Origin: an uncultured Acetatifactor sp.
Lineage (GTDB): Bacteria > Bacillota > Clostridia > Lachnospirales > Lachnospiraceae
Length of the DNA: 64,000 nt
Assembly: GCA_910584375.1 (NCBI GenBank)
Contig: CAJUAH010000018.1
Coordinates: 21,247-85,246, forward strand
Reading direction: 5' to 3'
The position numbers and the translations under genes are program-made. The notes beneath the pieces were generated by a model, which was not told the origin of the DNA, made no database searches, and was given only the letters and a program-made list of their open reading frames with translations. Shown here one piece after another: positions 1 to 7,781 of the stretch. How positions within the stretch are numbered: position 1 is the first letter of the stretch; every line of letters begins with the position of its first letter.

Positions 1-121
1 GATGCCGGAGGACGTCTATGCATGGTACGACTGTCTGGAGGAGATCGACCCGGAGTATACCAGGCTTGAGTACATCCAGATATACCCGGGGATGGACGTG
101 GCGGTGATCCACAGCGTATGA
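1..121 (+). CDS. C-terminal end of an unidentified protein (cut by window edge)
   Basis: An open frame runs in from the left edge and stops at TGA. The visible tail of about 39 residues is acidic and aromatic and ends in VAVIHSV. No catalytic motif or membrane segment is visible, so I do not assign a family. An in-frame ATG lies at base 2, but it has no visible upstream ribosome binding site because the sequence begins there, so the true start is probably to the left. The gene converges with the minus-strand sensor kinase, and the 37-bp gap between them shows no convincing terminator. Confidence 0.45.
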   Translation, partial: MPEDVYAWYDCLEEIDPEYTRLEYIQIYPGMDVAVIHSV

Positions 122-158
122 GACGCGCGCCCGCGACAGGAGGGATTGGCAGGGAAGA

Positions 159-1466
159 TCAGATCTCCGGCCGGGTCAGCACGGAGATATTGACTGTGAA
201 CTCCTGCTTATCGCAGTGCAGTGTGCAACTGCCGCTGTATTTGTCAGCGATGCGTTTCATGATATCTATGCCGTATCCGTGGTTTCTTTTGTCCCTTTTG
301 GTGGAAGAGACACGGCCGCCCTGGATGGATACTCTGCGGAGCACGGGATTGACGATTCGCACGGAGGTGTAATTGGGCGTGGTATGTACCGTGGTGCGGA
401 TATAGGCGTTTTGCTGGCGTCGGCAGGCGTCGATGGCGTTGTCGTATGCATTGCCCAGAAGGCTGCAGATATCCGGAGCTTCCAGAGCGTCAAAGCCGGA
501 CAGAACGCCGTTAAAGGAAAAGTCTATACCCAGTTCTTTGCAGATTTTCATCCGGGACTGCACCACCAGATCGGCCACTTTGTTGCCGGTAAGGATTCCG
601 CTGCCGGAGGGGAGCGTGTCCCTGCTCAGCTGTTCCGCGTATTTTTTTACTTCTCTGTAATTGCCCTCCTGGCAAAGCGTCCGGATCATAGCCATATGGC
701 TGGTGAGATCGTGCCGCAGGCGCCGTGTCTGCTCTTCCTGTTCCTTCACATCCTGCAGGGCCTCCAACTGCAACTGCAGATATTCCATCTGGCTCCTGGC
801 CAGCGTCTCCCGGTAGATCCGCATCCGGGAGGAAATCACGCCGTACACAAAAAAGCCGACGCCCAGCACAAACGCCCCCAGAAAGATCGTCAGAAAGACA
901 TAGTGCTCCACAGGCTTTACATGCGCGTTGAACAGAAAAATCACAAGCCCGATGTCGATAAAGGAGAATAGCGCCAGAGCGATACTGCCCAGGATCTCGC
1001 TGGGGCGAAAATGCAGGGTGGTCTGATATTTGCGGAGGATGTGGCCCAAAAAAAGCAGACCTCCCAGATACAAACCATATGTTATTATATCATACCAGGT
1101 ATAAGTATAATCGGGAGAGATGGAAATAAGGCTCCTGGGCATGATTGTGTCAAGCATCAGTTCGGGAGGGACCATCAGGGTATAGAAGATGGCTATGGCA
1201 GCCAGAAGGCGCGGCAGATCGGAGAGACGTTTTCTGCTGAACAGCAGAACGGTCAGCGTCAGCTCTCCCAGCACGATCAGCAGCGGCAGCACATTTCCCG
1301 TGACGGCATATTCGGACAATATAGCTCCCAGTATGGGAAGTATGCTGCCCAGGAACACGTTTCGGGGACACAGGTTCAAATGGGCTGAACAAATATACTG
1401 GGCGGTGAGAATCAGGATCCAATACTCTATCAGATCAATGGCGATTTCTATCGGCAGATATTTCAT
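159..1466 (-). CDS. AgrC/ComD-type sensor histidine kinase (GHKL ATPase)
   Basis: A membrane sensor kinase of 435 residues. The first 215 residues hold about six to seven hydrophobic segments. They are followed by a helical linker and an H-box, RLRHDLTSHMAMI, with the likely phospho-acceptor His252. A GHKL ATP-binding domain follows, with an N-box GNAYDNAIDA (339-347) and a glycine box HGYGIDIMKRIADKY (about 396-410). This is the layout of quorum-sensing kinases such as AgrC, which sense a peptide from outside and phosphorylate a LytTR regulator. It overlaps the regulator gene by 4 bp, so the two are translationally coupled. No agrB or agrD-like gene is visible in the window, so its ligand is unknown. 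Confidence 0.88.
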   Translation of the reverse strand: MKYLPIEIAIDLIEYWILILTAQYICSAHLNLCPRNVFLGSILPILGAILSEYAVTGNVLPLLIVLGELTLTVLLFSRKRLSDLPRLLAAIAIFYTLMVPPELMLDTIMPRSLISISPDYTYTWYDIITYGLYLGGLLFLGHILRKYQTTLHFRPSEILGSIALALFSFIDIGLVIFLFNAHVKPVEHYVFLTIFLGAFVLGVGFFVYGVISSRMRIYRETLARSQMEYLQLQLEALQDVKEQEEQTRRLRHDLTSHMAMIRTLCQEGNYREVKKYAEQLSRDTLPSGSGILTGNKVADLVVQSRMKICKELGIDFSFNGVLSGFDALEAPDICSLLGNAYDNAIDACRRQQNAYIRTTVHTTPNYTSVRIVNPVLRRVSIQGGRVSSTKRDKRNHGYGIDIMKRIADKYSGSCTLHCDKQEFTVNISVLTRPEI

Positions 1467-2164
1467 ACATGTATTTCTCCTTCAATGTAGGTCTTTAGCG
1501 AAAGGCTGAACTCTCTGCTCTTTCTCCGGCTGACAGGCAGGGTTTGTCCGCTGTCAAGGGTCAGCCGCAGCGTATCGTACTCCCTGACATGGGACAGGTT
1601 GACCAGATATTTGCGGTGGATGCGGAAAAAGAACGCTTTCGGCAGCTGCTCCTCCAGTTCATTCAGACTTTTTCGCAGTCTGATGAGATCATCCCGACAA
1701 TAGAGAACCGTTTCCTTGTCAGCGGTCTCCAGATACAGGATCTCCGGCACATGCAGCAGGAGATTGCATTCCGGGGTTCTGAGCAGCAGGGTTTTGGCTG
1801 ATTCCTCCAGCTTTTTGCGGATATCGGTCATGATAAGGCACAGGTCGTTCTCTGCCACAGGTTTCAGCAGATATCGGAACGCGTCCACCTCGTATCCCTC
1901 GGGAGCGTATTCCAGATAGGCGGTTATAAAGATCAGGATGGCGTATCTGTTCCGCTCTCTAATCTGGCGGGCCAGCTCCATACCGCTTATGGGAGTCATC
2001 AGGATATCCAGAAAAAATACGTCATAGCGCTCCCCGGCGGTTATTTTTTCAAGCAGCTCCACGGGAGAGCAGAAACACTCTACCGCGCAGTCATGCTGCT
2101 GCCACAGATACTGGTATATTTTTCTGACAAATAACTTTTCGTCATCACAGATCGCGATTCTCAT
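1463..2164 (-). CDS. LytTR-family response regulator (AgrA/LytR type)
   Basis: A response regulator of 233 residues. The receiver domain has the acidic pocket DD (7-8), phospho-acceptor Asp53 in FFLDILM, Thr81 and Lys101 in LLKPV, all in canonical spacing. Residues about 135-230 form a LytTR DNA-binding domain (FFFRIHRKYLVNLSHV and a basic tail). Such regulators bind direct repeats upstream of target promoters. The ATG is preceded by GGAG at a good distance. The gene is the first of a two-gene operon with the histidine kinase. The promoter and a 20-bp direct repeat lie just upstream, which suggests autoregulation. Confidence 0.9.
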   Translation of the reverse strand: MRIAICDDEKLFVRKIYQYLWQQHDCAVECFCSPVELLEKITAGERYDVFFLDILMTPISGMELARQIRERNRYAILIFITAYLEYAPEGYEVDAFRYLLKPVAENDLCLIMTDIRKKLEESAKTLLLRTPECNLLLHVPEILYLETADKETVLYCRDDLIRLRKSLNELEEQLPKAFFFRIHRKYLVNLSHVREYDTLRLTLDSGQTLPVSRRKSREFSLSLKTYIEGEIHV

Positions 2165-2197
2165 AAGTACTCCATTTCTGTATAAATATCCAAAATC

Positions 2198-2226
2198 ACT
2201 CTAGCATACTTCACATGTTCCGTCAA
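2198..2226 (-). promoter_or_regulatory. Sigma-A-type promoter of the LytTR two-component operon
   Basis: Read on the minus strand: TTGACG, 17 bp, then TAGAGT, with the extended -10 dinucleotide TG one base upstream. The likely start site is about 25-30 bp upstream of the regulator ATG. Hexamers and spacing are seen directly; use as a promoter is inferred. Confidence 0.6.
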
Positions 2227-2230
2227 GAAA

Positions 2231-2273
2231 CCTGTTGCCGGACAAAAGCTACACCTGTTGCCGGACAAAAGCT
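2231..2273 (-). repeat. Two 20-bp direct repeats behind the two-component promoter, possible LytTR operator
   Basis: CCTGTTGCCGGACAAAAGCT occurs twice, exactly, separated by ACA (23-bp period, about two helical turns). The pair begins 4 bp upstream of the -35 hexamer, the place where an activator would sit. LytTR regulators are known to bind direct repeats with a period of about 21-22 bp, but the match to their published core consensus is weak (only GTT is shared), so the operator call is inference. Confidence 0.5.
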
Positions 2274-2533
2274 CCAAATCGCGGAACAGGACGACATCAT
2301 GACCGCTCACGACGATTTTTGCGCCGTTCGCGAATTAAAAATATGAATACATGACATTTTATGATATAATTGATACAAACTCTATCATAACGGCGAACAC
2401 GAGACCGGGATCTGGATATCCCGGCCCCAGGGGCCGTTTGATTGGATCATCACCTTAAAGTCGGATTATGACGCATACGGGGTGAAGAAGGAGCTGCTCG
2501 CCAGGGCGGGAGAAATGACAGGAGGAAAAAGAG
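2274..2533. other. Intergenic stretch upstream of the immunity gene pair
   Basis: No gene is supported here. It contains an extended -10 promoter, a hairpin with arms 2405-2411 and 2418-2424 (CCGGGAT/ATCCCGG), an overlapping palindrome GGCCCCAGGGGCC, and from about 2374 an open plus-strand frame of 58 codons without a start codon that runs into the first immunity gene in another frame. That frame could be the eroded tail of an older gene. Confidence 0.4.
2362..2370 (+). promoter_or_regulatory. Extended -10 promoter for the immunity gene pair
   Basis: TGATATAAT is a perfect extended -10 element (TGnTATAAT). No good -35 hexamer lies 16-18 bp upstream, as is allowed for extended -10 promoters. 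It would give a leader of about 155 nt in front of the first DUF600-like gene. Confidence 0.5.
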
Positions 2534-2965
2534 ATGGACAGAACGTTTGAGGAAAGACTGGCGGAGATACAGAGCAAAATGATTCTGGCATGTATGGATT
2601 ACGCCGATAACAGGGCGGAGTGCGTGTATATATACGCGTCCCGCGAGGGCCGCAGTACCAGCGCCCAGTTTTTCTTTAAGATTAATGGGCAGGTGGTAAA
2701 AAAGCATAAGCTGGGAGAGGGCTATGACGTCTCATCGGAACACCAGTCTGTTTGCCTTGACGCTTTGACCGCGTATATACATGAGGTGGAGGACGTATGT
2801 AAGGAGTGCGGAAAGGATATGCCCACAGAGATGAAGATTATATACAATGCTGCAAACGATAAGACAGACATCACATATAGATACGATCTTGTGTATTCCA
2901 ACAAAAAGAACAAATCGGATTATGACGTAATGGAAGAATGGTTTGAGAAAATGCAGAAGGCGTGA
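2534..2965 (+). CDS. YezG/DUF600-like immunity protein, copy 1
   Basis: A soluble protein of 143 residues. The order of features fits the DUF600/YezG fold: an N-terminal helix, the strand VYIYASREG, strand QFFFKINGQVV, a long central helix, then a C-terminal YRYDLVYS strand and the amphipathic ending MEEWFEKMQ. YezG family members are immunity proteins for LXG-type polymorphic toxins. No toxin is in view, so the partner is unknown. The start is clear (AGGAGG 8 bp upstream). The downstream gene is a tandem copy with 29 differences in 143 residues, so about 80% identity. Family assignment is from motif pattern only. Confidence 0.62.
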   Translation: MDRTFEERLAEIQSKMILACMDYADNRAECVYIYASREGRSTSAQFFFKINGQVVKKHKLGEGYDVSSEHQSVCLDALTAYIHEVEDVCKECGKDMPTEMKIIYNAANDKTDITYRYDLVYSNKKNKSDYDVMEEWFEKMQKA

Positions 2966-3058
2966 TAGAAACGATTTCCTGTTTGCGGGTGCTGTTTTAG
3001 GAAGAGGAGCTAAGGGCGTTGCTCGCCGGGGCGGGAGAAATGACAGGAGGAAAAAGAG

Positions 3059-3490
3059 ATGGACAGAACGTTTGAGGAAAGACTGGCGGAGATACAGAGC
3101 AAAATGATCCTGGCATGTATGGATTACGCCGATAACAGGGCGGAGCGTGTGTATATATACGCGTCCCGCGAGGGCCGCTGCACCAGCGCCCACTTTTTCT
3201 TTAAGGTCAATGGGCGGGTGGTAGACAGGAACGAGCCGGGAGAGGGCTATGACGTTTCAGAGGATCGTCAGTCGGCCTGCCTTGGCAAATTGAGAGCATG
3301 TATACGTGAGGCGGATCACGTATGCAAGGAGTACGGCAAAGATATGCCCACAGAGATGAAGATCGTATACAATGCTGAAAACGATAAGACAGATATTGCA
3401 TATAGATACGATCTTGTGTATTCCAATAAAAGGAACAAGTCGGATTGTGACGTAGCGGAAGAATGGTTCGAGGAAATGCAGAAAGCGTGA
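3059..3490 (+). CDS. YezG/DUF600-like immunity protein, copy 2
   Basis: Tandem paralogue of the preceding gene, also 143 residues. The first 29 residues are identical, and the DNA identity extends upstream through the ribosome binding site to about 40 bp before the ATG, so a unit of about 525 bp was duplicated. Differences cluster in the middle (residues 56-85), the region likely to contact a toxin, while the ends are conserved. That pattern would fit diversification of immunity specificity, but this is inference. A strong terminator follows, so both copies probably share one transcript. Confidence 0.62.
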   Translation: MDRTFEERLAEIQSKMILACMDYADNRAERVYIYASREGRCTSAHFFFKVNGRVVDRNEPGEGYDVSEDRQSACLGKLRACIREADHVCKEYGKDMPTEMKIVYNAENDKTDIAYRYDLVYSNKRNKSDCDVAEEWFEEMQKA

Positions 3491-3532
3491 TAAAGAGGTT
3501 TCCCGCCGGTACGGCGGAATCTTCTGATATGG

Positions 3533-3559
3533 TGGCGCCCCGGCGGGGGCGCCATTTTT
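3533..3559 (+). terminator. Rho-independent terminator after the immunity pair
   Basis: A perfect 9-bp stem TGGCGCCCC/GGGGCGCCA with a GGCG loop is followed directly by TTTTT. Confidence 0.85.
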
Positions 3560-3588
3560 CTGCGCGCCTTGCGCATAAGAATAACCTC

Positions 3589-3617
3589 TTGATTATTGCG
3601 CGGGCAGGGCTTATAAT
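3589..3617 (+). promoter_or_regulatory. Sigma-A promoter for the zinc ribbon / G1P dehydrogenase genes
   Basis: TTGATT, 17 bp, TATAAT. It lies about 80 bp upstream of the zinc ribbon gene and just after a strong terminator, so it probably starts a new transcription unit. Confidence 0.72.
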
Positions 3618-3697
3618 ATTGCGTATGAAGGAAGCTATGGCAGGCCGATGGGAAATATGCGCCTGACCGGATGCCCGATAGATATGGAGAGGTATGG

Positions 3698-3907
3698 ATG
3701 GCAGATAAAATAACAGTCGGTTGCTTACGGGAAGACCTGGCGGCATGTCCGGGCTGCGGCAGCAGAAATATTGTGGGAAAAGACAGGGAATATTGTCACT
3801 GCGGCCAGTGCGGTCAGGCTCTGGAGATTCGCCTGGTCAACAAGGTGGCGGCAGCCGGGGAAGAGACCGGGGGGCAGAAGGAATTTGAACAGATGTCCCT
3901 GTTCTGA
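3698..3907 (+). CDS. Small zinc ribbon protein
   Basis: A 69-residue protein with a single zinc ribbon, CPGCG...YCHCGQCG (four or five cysteines in CxxC pairs near residues 17-40), and a charged tail ending in FEQMSLF. I start at the ATG preceded by GGAGAGG at 5 bp; an upstream in-frame ATG 27 bp earlier has no good ribosome binding site. Function is not recognisable. Zinc ribbons of this size commonly bind nucleic acid or a protein partner. It is the first gene of a likely unit with the glycerol-1-phosphate dehydrogenase-like gene 24 bp downstream. Confidence 0.65.
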   Translation: MADKITVGCLREDLAACPGCGSRNIVGKDREYCHCGQCGQALEIRLVNKVAAAGEETGGQKEFEQMSLF

Positions 3908-3931
3908 GCGGCATAATGAAGGAGAGAGTAT

Positions 3932-4993
3932 ATGGCACAGACAGGTAAAAGTATTGCGATACCGTCGATCTTGAAAGTGGGGAAGGGCGCGCTGGACAAT
4001 ATCGGCGGTTATCTGCGGGAAGAGAATTTTAAAACTGCGGTGATCTATTTCGGAAACGGTCTGATCGAACTGTTTGGCGTAAAGGTCATGGATTCCCTGA
4101 AGGAGACTGGCATAGAGGTGCTGGAGTACCGGGAGATCGACACCGTATGCATCGACGATATTGTGGAGATGGCGTTTACGCTGCCCAATCATGTGCAGAC
4201 GGTCATCTCCATCGGCGGGGGCAAGGTGATCGACGCGGGGAAATACGCGGCGTTTCTGAGGGGGCTGCCCTTTATCAGCGTTCCCACTTCCAGCTCCAGC
4301 GACGGTTTTTCCAGCGCCAGCGCATCCCTGATCGTGGAGGGCAGGCGTACCTCCGTACCGGCCAGGCTGGCCCACGGCATTATCGTGGACACGGAAGTGA
4401 TTCGCACGGCCCCGGAGCGGTTTATCTATTCCGGGATTGGCGATATGGTGTCCAAGATCACGGCGCTGTACGACTGGCTGTTCGAGGCTCAGGCGGGCTA
4501 TACCCAGATCAATGATTTCGCGGTGATGATCGCCAAGAAGGCGGTGAACAGCTTTGTGCGGACGCCTTTTCAGAGCATCCAGGAAGAACTGTTTTTGAAG
4601 GAGCTGCTGGATTCCCTGGCCATGAGCGGCATCGCCAACGAGATCGCTGGCAGCAGCGCTCCCACCAGCGGCAGCGAGCACCTGATTTCCCATGCGCTGG
4701 ATAAGCTGCTGGAGCAGCCCCAGCTCCACGGTATCCAGGTGGGGATCGCCACTTATCTGATGGCCAGGGTGCAGCAGCATCGCTACGCCCGGGTCAACAC
4801 GATCTTTACCGACACCGGATTCTGGAAATATGTGGAGACCCTGGGGATGAGAAAGGAAGATTTTTCCAGAGCCATAGATATGGCGCCTTCCATCAAACCT
4901 CACAGGCATACCTATCTGCATGAGCAGCAGTATCGGGAGCAGGCGAAACGTCTGCTGACAGAGGATGATATATTAAACAGGATCTTGATCTGA
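3932..4993 (+). CDS. sn-glycerol-1-phosphate dehydrogenase-like, iron-containing alcohol dehydrogenase superfamily
   Basis: A 353-residue cytosolic NAD(P)-dependent dehydrogenase. It shows the nucleotide-binding glycine turn SIGGGKVIDAGK (93-104), the FISVPTSSSSDGFSS segment (114-128) typical of G1P dehydrogenases (EgsA/AraM), and candidate metal ligands Asp171, His250/His254 and His266. Members reduce dihydroxyacetone phosphate to sn-glycerol-1-phosphate, the archaeal-type backbone; a few bacteria have them. A related 3-dehydroquinate or glycerol dehydrogenase function is less likely, since the SVPT...SDG motif is characteristic. The physiological use of G1P here is unknown. It is followed after 7 bp by a transglutaminase-like gene. 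Confidence 0.75.
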   Translation: MAQTGKSIAIPSILKVGKGALDNIGGYLREENFKTAVIYFGNGLIELFGVKVMDSLKETGIEVLEYREIDTVCIDDIVEMAFTLPNHVQTVISIGGGKVIDAGKYAAFLRGLPFISVPTSSSSDGFSSASASLIVEGRRTSVPARLAHGIIVDTEVIRTAPERFIYSGIGDMVSKITALYDWLFEAQAGYTQINDFAVMIAKKAVNSFVRTPFQSIQEELFLKELLDSLAMSGIANEIAGSSAPTSGSEHLISHALDKLLEQPQLHGIQVGIATYLMARVQQHRYARVNTIFTDTGFWKYVETLGMRKEDFSRAIDMAPSIKPHRHTYLHEQQYREQAKRLLTEDDILNRILI

Positions 4994-5000
4994 CAGGGGG

Positions 5001-6647
5001 GTGAATGTTCTGAAAGTACTCAAAAGAATATTCTATGGATTTTGCATATTGGTGATTCTGCTCTGCGCCCTGATGGTGGGACTGGCGTTTTCGCCTTCAG
5101 CCACGGAAAAACTGGCGGATATCCTGTACGGGGAGAACCGGGGCGATGGGATCGTGGATGTGATCGACAAGCCTGACCTCCGACCGGACGGGTCACAGGA
5201 GCAGGAACCCGGAGAGTCAGGGGAACCGGAGGAGACGCCTCAGCCCACCATAGCGCCGGAGCATATGGACGGTCCGCTGGTCTGGGAACCCCGCCCTACC
5301 CCGGCGCCCGTTTATACGTCTGCGCCGGACAGCAGTCCCGTTCCTGACGTAAACGGAATGGTGATCAATATATACGCGGTGAAAAACGGCGCGGTGGCGC
5401 CGCCGATTACCAGCTATGTGATCCCCTCCGGCGACTCGGTGGAGGCCCCCAAGGAGCTGGCTGACAGAGCCGGGTATACTCCGGTGGAGGAAAAGACGGA
5501 GGAGTTGAGCGCCGAGGAGGCCGACAAGCTCAGAAAAGAGCTCACGCTGGGAGATACCGGCACGGCGCTGTATTTTGATCCCCTCTATTATCCCTATTAC
5601 TATCTGCTGGACGAGACGGGGCAAACCCTGTATCGGCAGATTTACGCCAATGCCAACGGTATGATCAAAACATTCATGCCCTGTCAGGATATCACGATAA
5701 ATGCGTTAAAGACTGTGTTTGAGGCGGTTTACAACGATCATCCCGAGTTGTTCTGGCTGGAGACCGGATACAGCTGCCGGTACAGCCGCAGCGGCAAGTG
5801 CGTGGAGATCACATTGCAGTACAGTGTGGAGGCCGCGGAACTGGCGGAGTTCCGATCCACATTCGACACGCAGGTGAACCGGATCCTGAACCAGGCATGG
5901 AATCTGGCCGATGACTATGAGAAGGAAAAATATGTCCACAACAGGCTGCTGGATCTGGTGCAATACCAGAGCGGCGCGCCCATGAGCCAGAGCGCTTACA
6001 GCGCGCTGGTAAACGGAAAGACGGTCTGCGCGGGATATTCCAGGGCATTCCAGTATCTGATGCAGCAGTTGGGCATCCCCTGCTATTACTGCACGGGCTA
6101 CTCCGGGGAGAACCATGCGTGGAATATCGTCTATCTCTATGGAGAGTATTACAATGTGGATCTGACCTGGGACGACACGGAACCGGCCACTTTTGATTTT
6201 TTCAACAAGACGGACGAGGACTATGCCCCAACCCATGTGCGCAGAGGGCTGGCGCAGAAACTTCCGGCATGCGAGGGGAAGAGCTACCGGAATCTGGAGG
6301 AGAAACCGGACGCCGCTGCGCCTACGCCCACACCGTCTCCCCAGGCGACGCCCGCGCCCACCGGCGCGCCGGACAATCCGATGATATCGGCGGAGCTGGA
6401 GGAGTATTACCGGGATTGCGGCCAGAAGATCATCGACAACGGACTGGGAAGTTTCAGCTTTGTGCAGGAGATCGATGCCGGGCTGTGGCAGGAGTTATGG
6501 AATGCCTATAACAATGGCAATATATCGGACAGCTTTTTGATTAGAGCCTTGAACCGCTTAGGCGGCAGTTCCTGCAGCGTACAGATACAGTGCAGAGTGG
6601 CGGAGAACGGCGGATACCGTCTCACCCATACGGTTTATATACAATAG
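5001..6647 (+). CDS. Membrane-anchored transglutaminase-like protein
   Basis: A 548-residue protein with a short cytoplasmic start and a membrane segment at about residues 10-30 (FCILVILLCALMVGLAF). A Pro/Glu/Thr-rich spacer of about 70 residues follows, then an extracellular transglutaminase-like core. The triad is visible as Cys343 in GKTVCAGYSRAF, His372 in GENHAWNIV and Asp387 in YYNVDLTWDD. A second PTPTPSPQATPAPT linker joins a C-terminal domain of about 85 residues. Such proteins act as cysteine proteases or cross-linkers at the cell surface. The GTG start follows a G-run directly and is uncertain; a few codons downstream is possible. A paralogue with the same core lies at 15.3 kb. Confidence 0.78.
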   Translation: MNVLKVLKRIFYGFCILVILLCALMVGLAFSPSATEKLADILYGENRGDGIVDVIDKPDLRPDGSQEQEPGESGEPEETPQPTIAPEHMDGPLVWEPRPTPAPVYTSAPDSSPVPDVNGMVINIYAVKNGAVAPPITSYVIPSGDSVEAPKELADRAGYTPVEEKTEELSAEEADKLRKELTLGDTGTALYFDPLYYPYYYLLDETGQTLYRQIYANANGMIKTFMPCQDITINALKTVFEAVYNDHPELFWLETGYSCRYSRSGKCVEITLQYSVEAAELAEFRSTFDTQVNRILNQAWNLADDYEKEKYVHNRLLDLVQYQSGAPMSQSAYSALVNGKTVCAGYSRAFQYLMQQLGIPCYYCTGYSGENHAWNIVYLYGEYYNVDLTWDDTEPATFDFFNKTDEDYAPTHVRRGLAQKLPACEGKSYRNLEEKPDAAAPTPTPSPQATPAPTGAPDNPMISAELEEYYRDCGQKIIDNGLGSFSFVQEIDAGLWQELWNAYNNGNISDSFLIRALNRLGGSSCSVQIQCRVAENGGYRLTHTVYIQ

Positions 6648-6685
6648 CATATGCGCATATGATCGGCAGAGAGCGGCCGGGCTGT

Positions 6686-6739
6686 ACCGGCCTCCGGGAG
6701 ATCAGATCCAGAATCTGATTCCAGGGGGCCGGTATTTTT
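6686..6739 (+). terminator. Large terminator hairpin before the spoIIIA operon
   Basis: Outer arms ACCGGCC/GGCCGGT enclose an inner 7-bp stem ATCAGAT/ATCTGAT. The structure is followed by ATTTTT. Confidence 0.7.
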
Positions 6740-6750
6740 GTGGCTGACAG

Positions 6751-6778
6751 GCATATCTTACTTGTCCCATCATATATT
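6751..6778 (+). promoter_or_regulatory. Putative sigma-E promoter of the spoIIIA operon
   Basis: GCATATC, 13 bp, CATATATT. This resembles the mother-cell sigma-E consensus (GMATATT and CATACANT, spacing about 14), and in Bacillus subtilis spoIIIA is known to be sigma-E dependent. The ATG of spoIIIAA is 19 bp downstream of the -10. The assignment is by resemblance. Confidence 0.55.
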
Positions 6779-6797
6779 GAGATAGGGAGGTGCAGGC

Positions 6798-7781
6798 ATG
6801 AATACAAATCTGGCGGATATTTTTCCCACGACATACCGAGACCGTTTCAGGACTGCCGCCGGGCGTGGGGAGCAGGTCAGCGAGATCCGGCTGCGCATAT
6901 CCAGGCCGGCCATTTTGATGGAGGGCGACCGGGAGTATTTTTTGCGGGACGACGGAGTGTATACGAAACATATGGAGCAGGCATGGCATCCCGACAGACA
7001 GGCTTTGGAGGAGATACTCAGCCATCTGTGCCAGTATTCCCTGTATGCGTATGAAGACGAACTGCGGCAGGGATATATCACTATAGAGGGGGGACATCGG
7101 GTGGGCGTGGTGGGACAGGCGGTGCAGGAGAGCGTGGGAGCCATCCGCACGATCAAGCATATCTCCGCCCTGAACATCCGTATAGCCCATCAGGTGCTGG
7201 GAGCTGCCGATCCGGTGCTTCCCTATATCTATAAGGGCGGCAGTCTGTACAATACGTTGATCGTATCTCCTCCCGGTTGCGGCAAGACCACGCTGCTGCG
7301 GGATATGGTGAGACAGATCTCCGGAGGCAATGCCTACGGACCGGCCCGGACAGTGGGGGTGGTGGACGAGCGCTCCGAGATAGCAGGCTGCTATATGGGA
7401 CAGCCGCAGAACGATCTGGGGCCCCGCAGCGATGTGCTGGATGCCTGCCCCAAGGCACTGGGTATGATGATGTTGCTGCGCAGCATGTCGCCCGCGGTGC
7501 TGGCGGTGGATGAGCTGGGCAGCGGCGAGGAGGTGCGGGCAGTGCGGATGGCTGCCTCCTGCGGCGTCAGTCTGATGGCTACCGTACACGGTATGGACAT
7601 GCAGGACGCGCAGGCGAAACCGGGAATGGGAGAACTGTTGGCGGAGGGTATATTTACCTGTATGCTGGTGCTGAAACGGGACAGGCAGGGGCGCTGCCGG
7701 GTGCGGCAGATATTCCATCGCAGACGGATGGACGGCATATGGGAGGAGGTGGCGAGAGATGATGCGGCTGGCTGGCTTTAG
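6798..7781 (+). CDS. spoIIIAA: Stage III sporulation protein AA, secretion-type ATPase
   Basis: A 327-residue ATPase that is thought to power the SpoIIIA-SpoIIQ channel between mother cell and forespore. It resembles type II/IV secretion ATPases. The Walker A motif SPPGCGKTTLLRD contains Lys163, followed by a VVDERSEIAGCYMG segment and the Walker B-like LAVDELGSGEEV. The start has a strong AGGGAGGTG ribosome binding site. It is the first gene of the complete eight-gene operon in canonical order, and it overlaps spoIIIAB by 23 bp. The length is close to that of the B. subtilis protein. Confidence 0.95.
   Translation: MNTNLADIFPTTYRDRFRTAAGRGEQVSEIRLRISRPAILMEGDREYFLRDDGVYTKHMEQAWHPDRQALEEILSHLCQYSLYAYEDELRQGYITIEGGHRVGVVGQAVQESVGAIRTIKHISALNIRIAHQVLGAADPVLPYIYKGGSLYNTLIVSPPGCGKTTLLRDMVRQISGGNAYGPARTVGVVDERSEIAGCYMGQPQNDLGPRSDVLDACPKALGMMMLLRSMSPAVLAVDELGSGEEVRAVRMAASCGVSLMATVHGMDMQDAQAKPGMGELLAEGIFTCMLVLKRDRQGRCRVRQIFHRRRMDGIWEEVARDDAAGWL

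Noticed and set aside
2299..2346. Possible 15-codon peptide gene (MTAHDDFCAVRELKI) that could be an AgrD-like signal for the nearby kinase
   Set aside because: There is no ribosome binding site, no leader/core/recognition pattern of AgrD and no agrB, so it is not supported.
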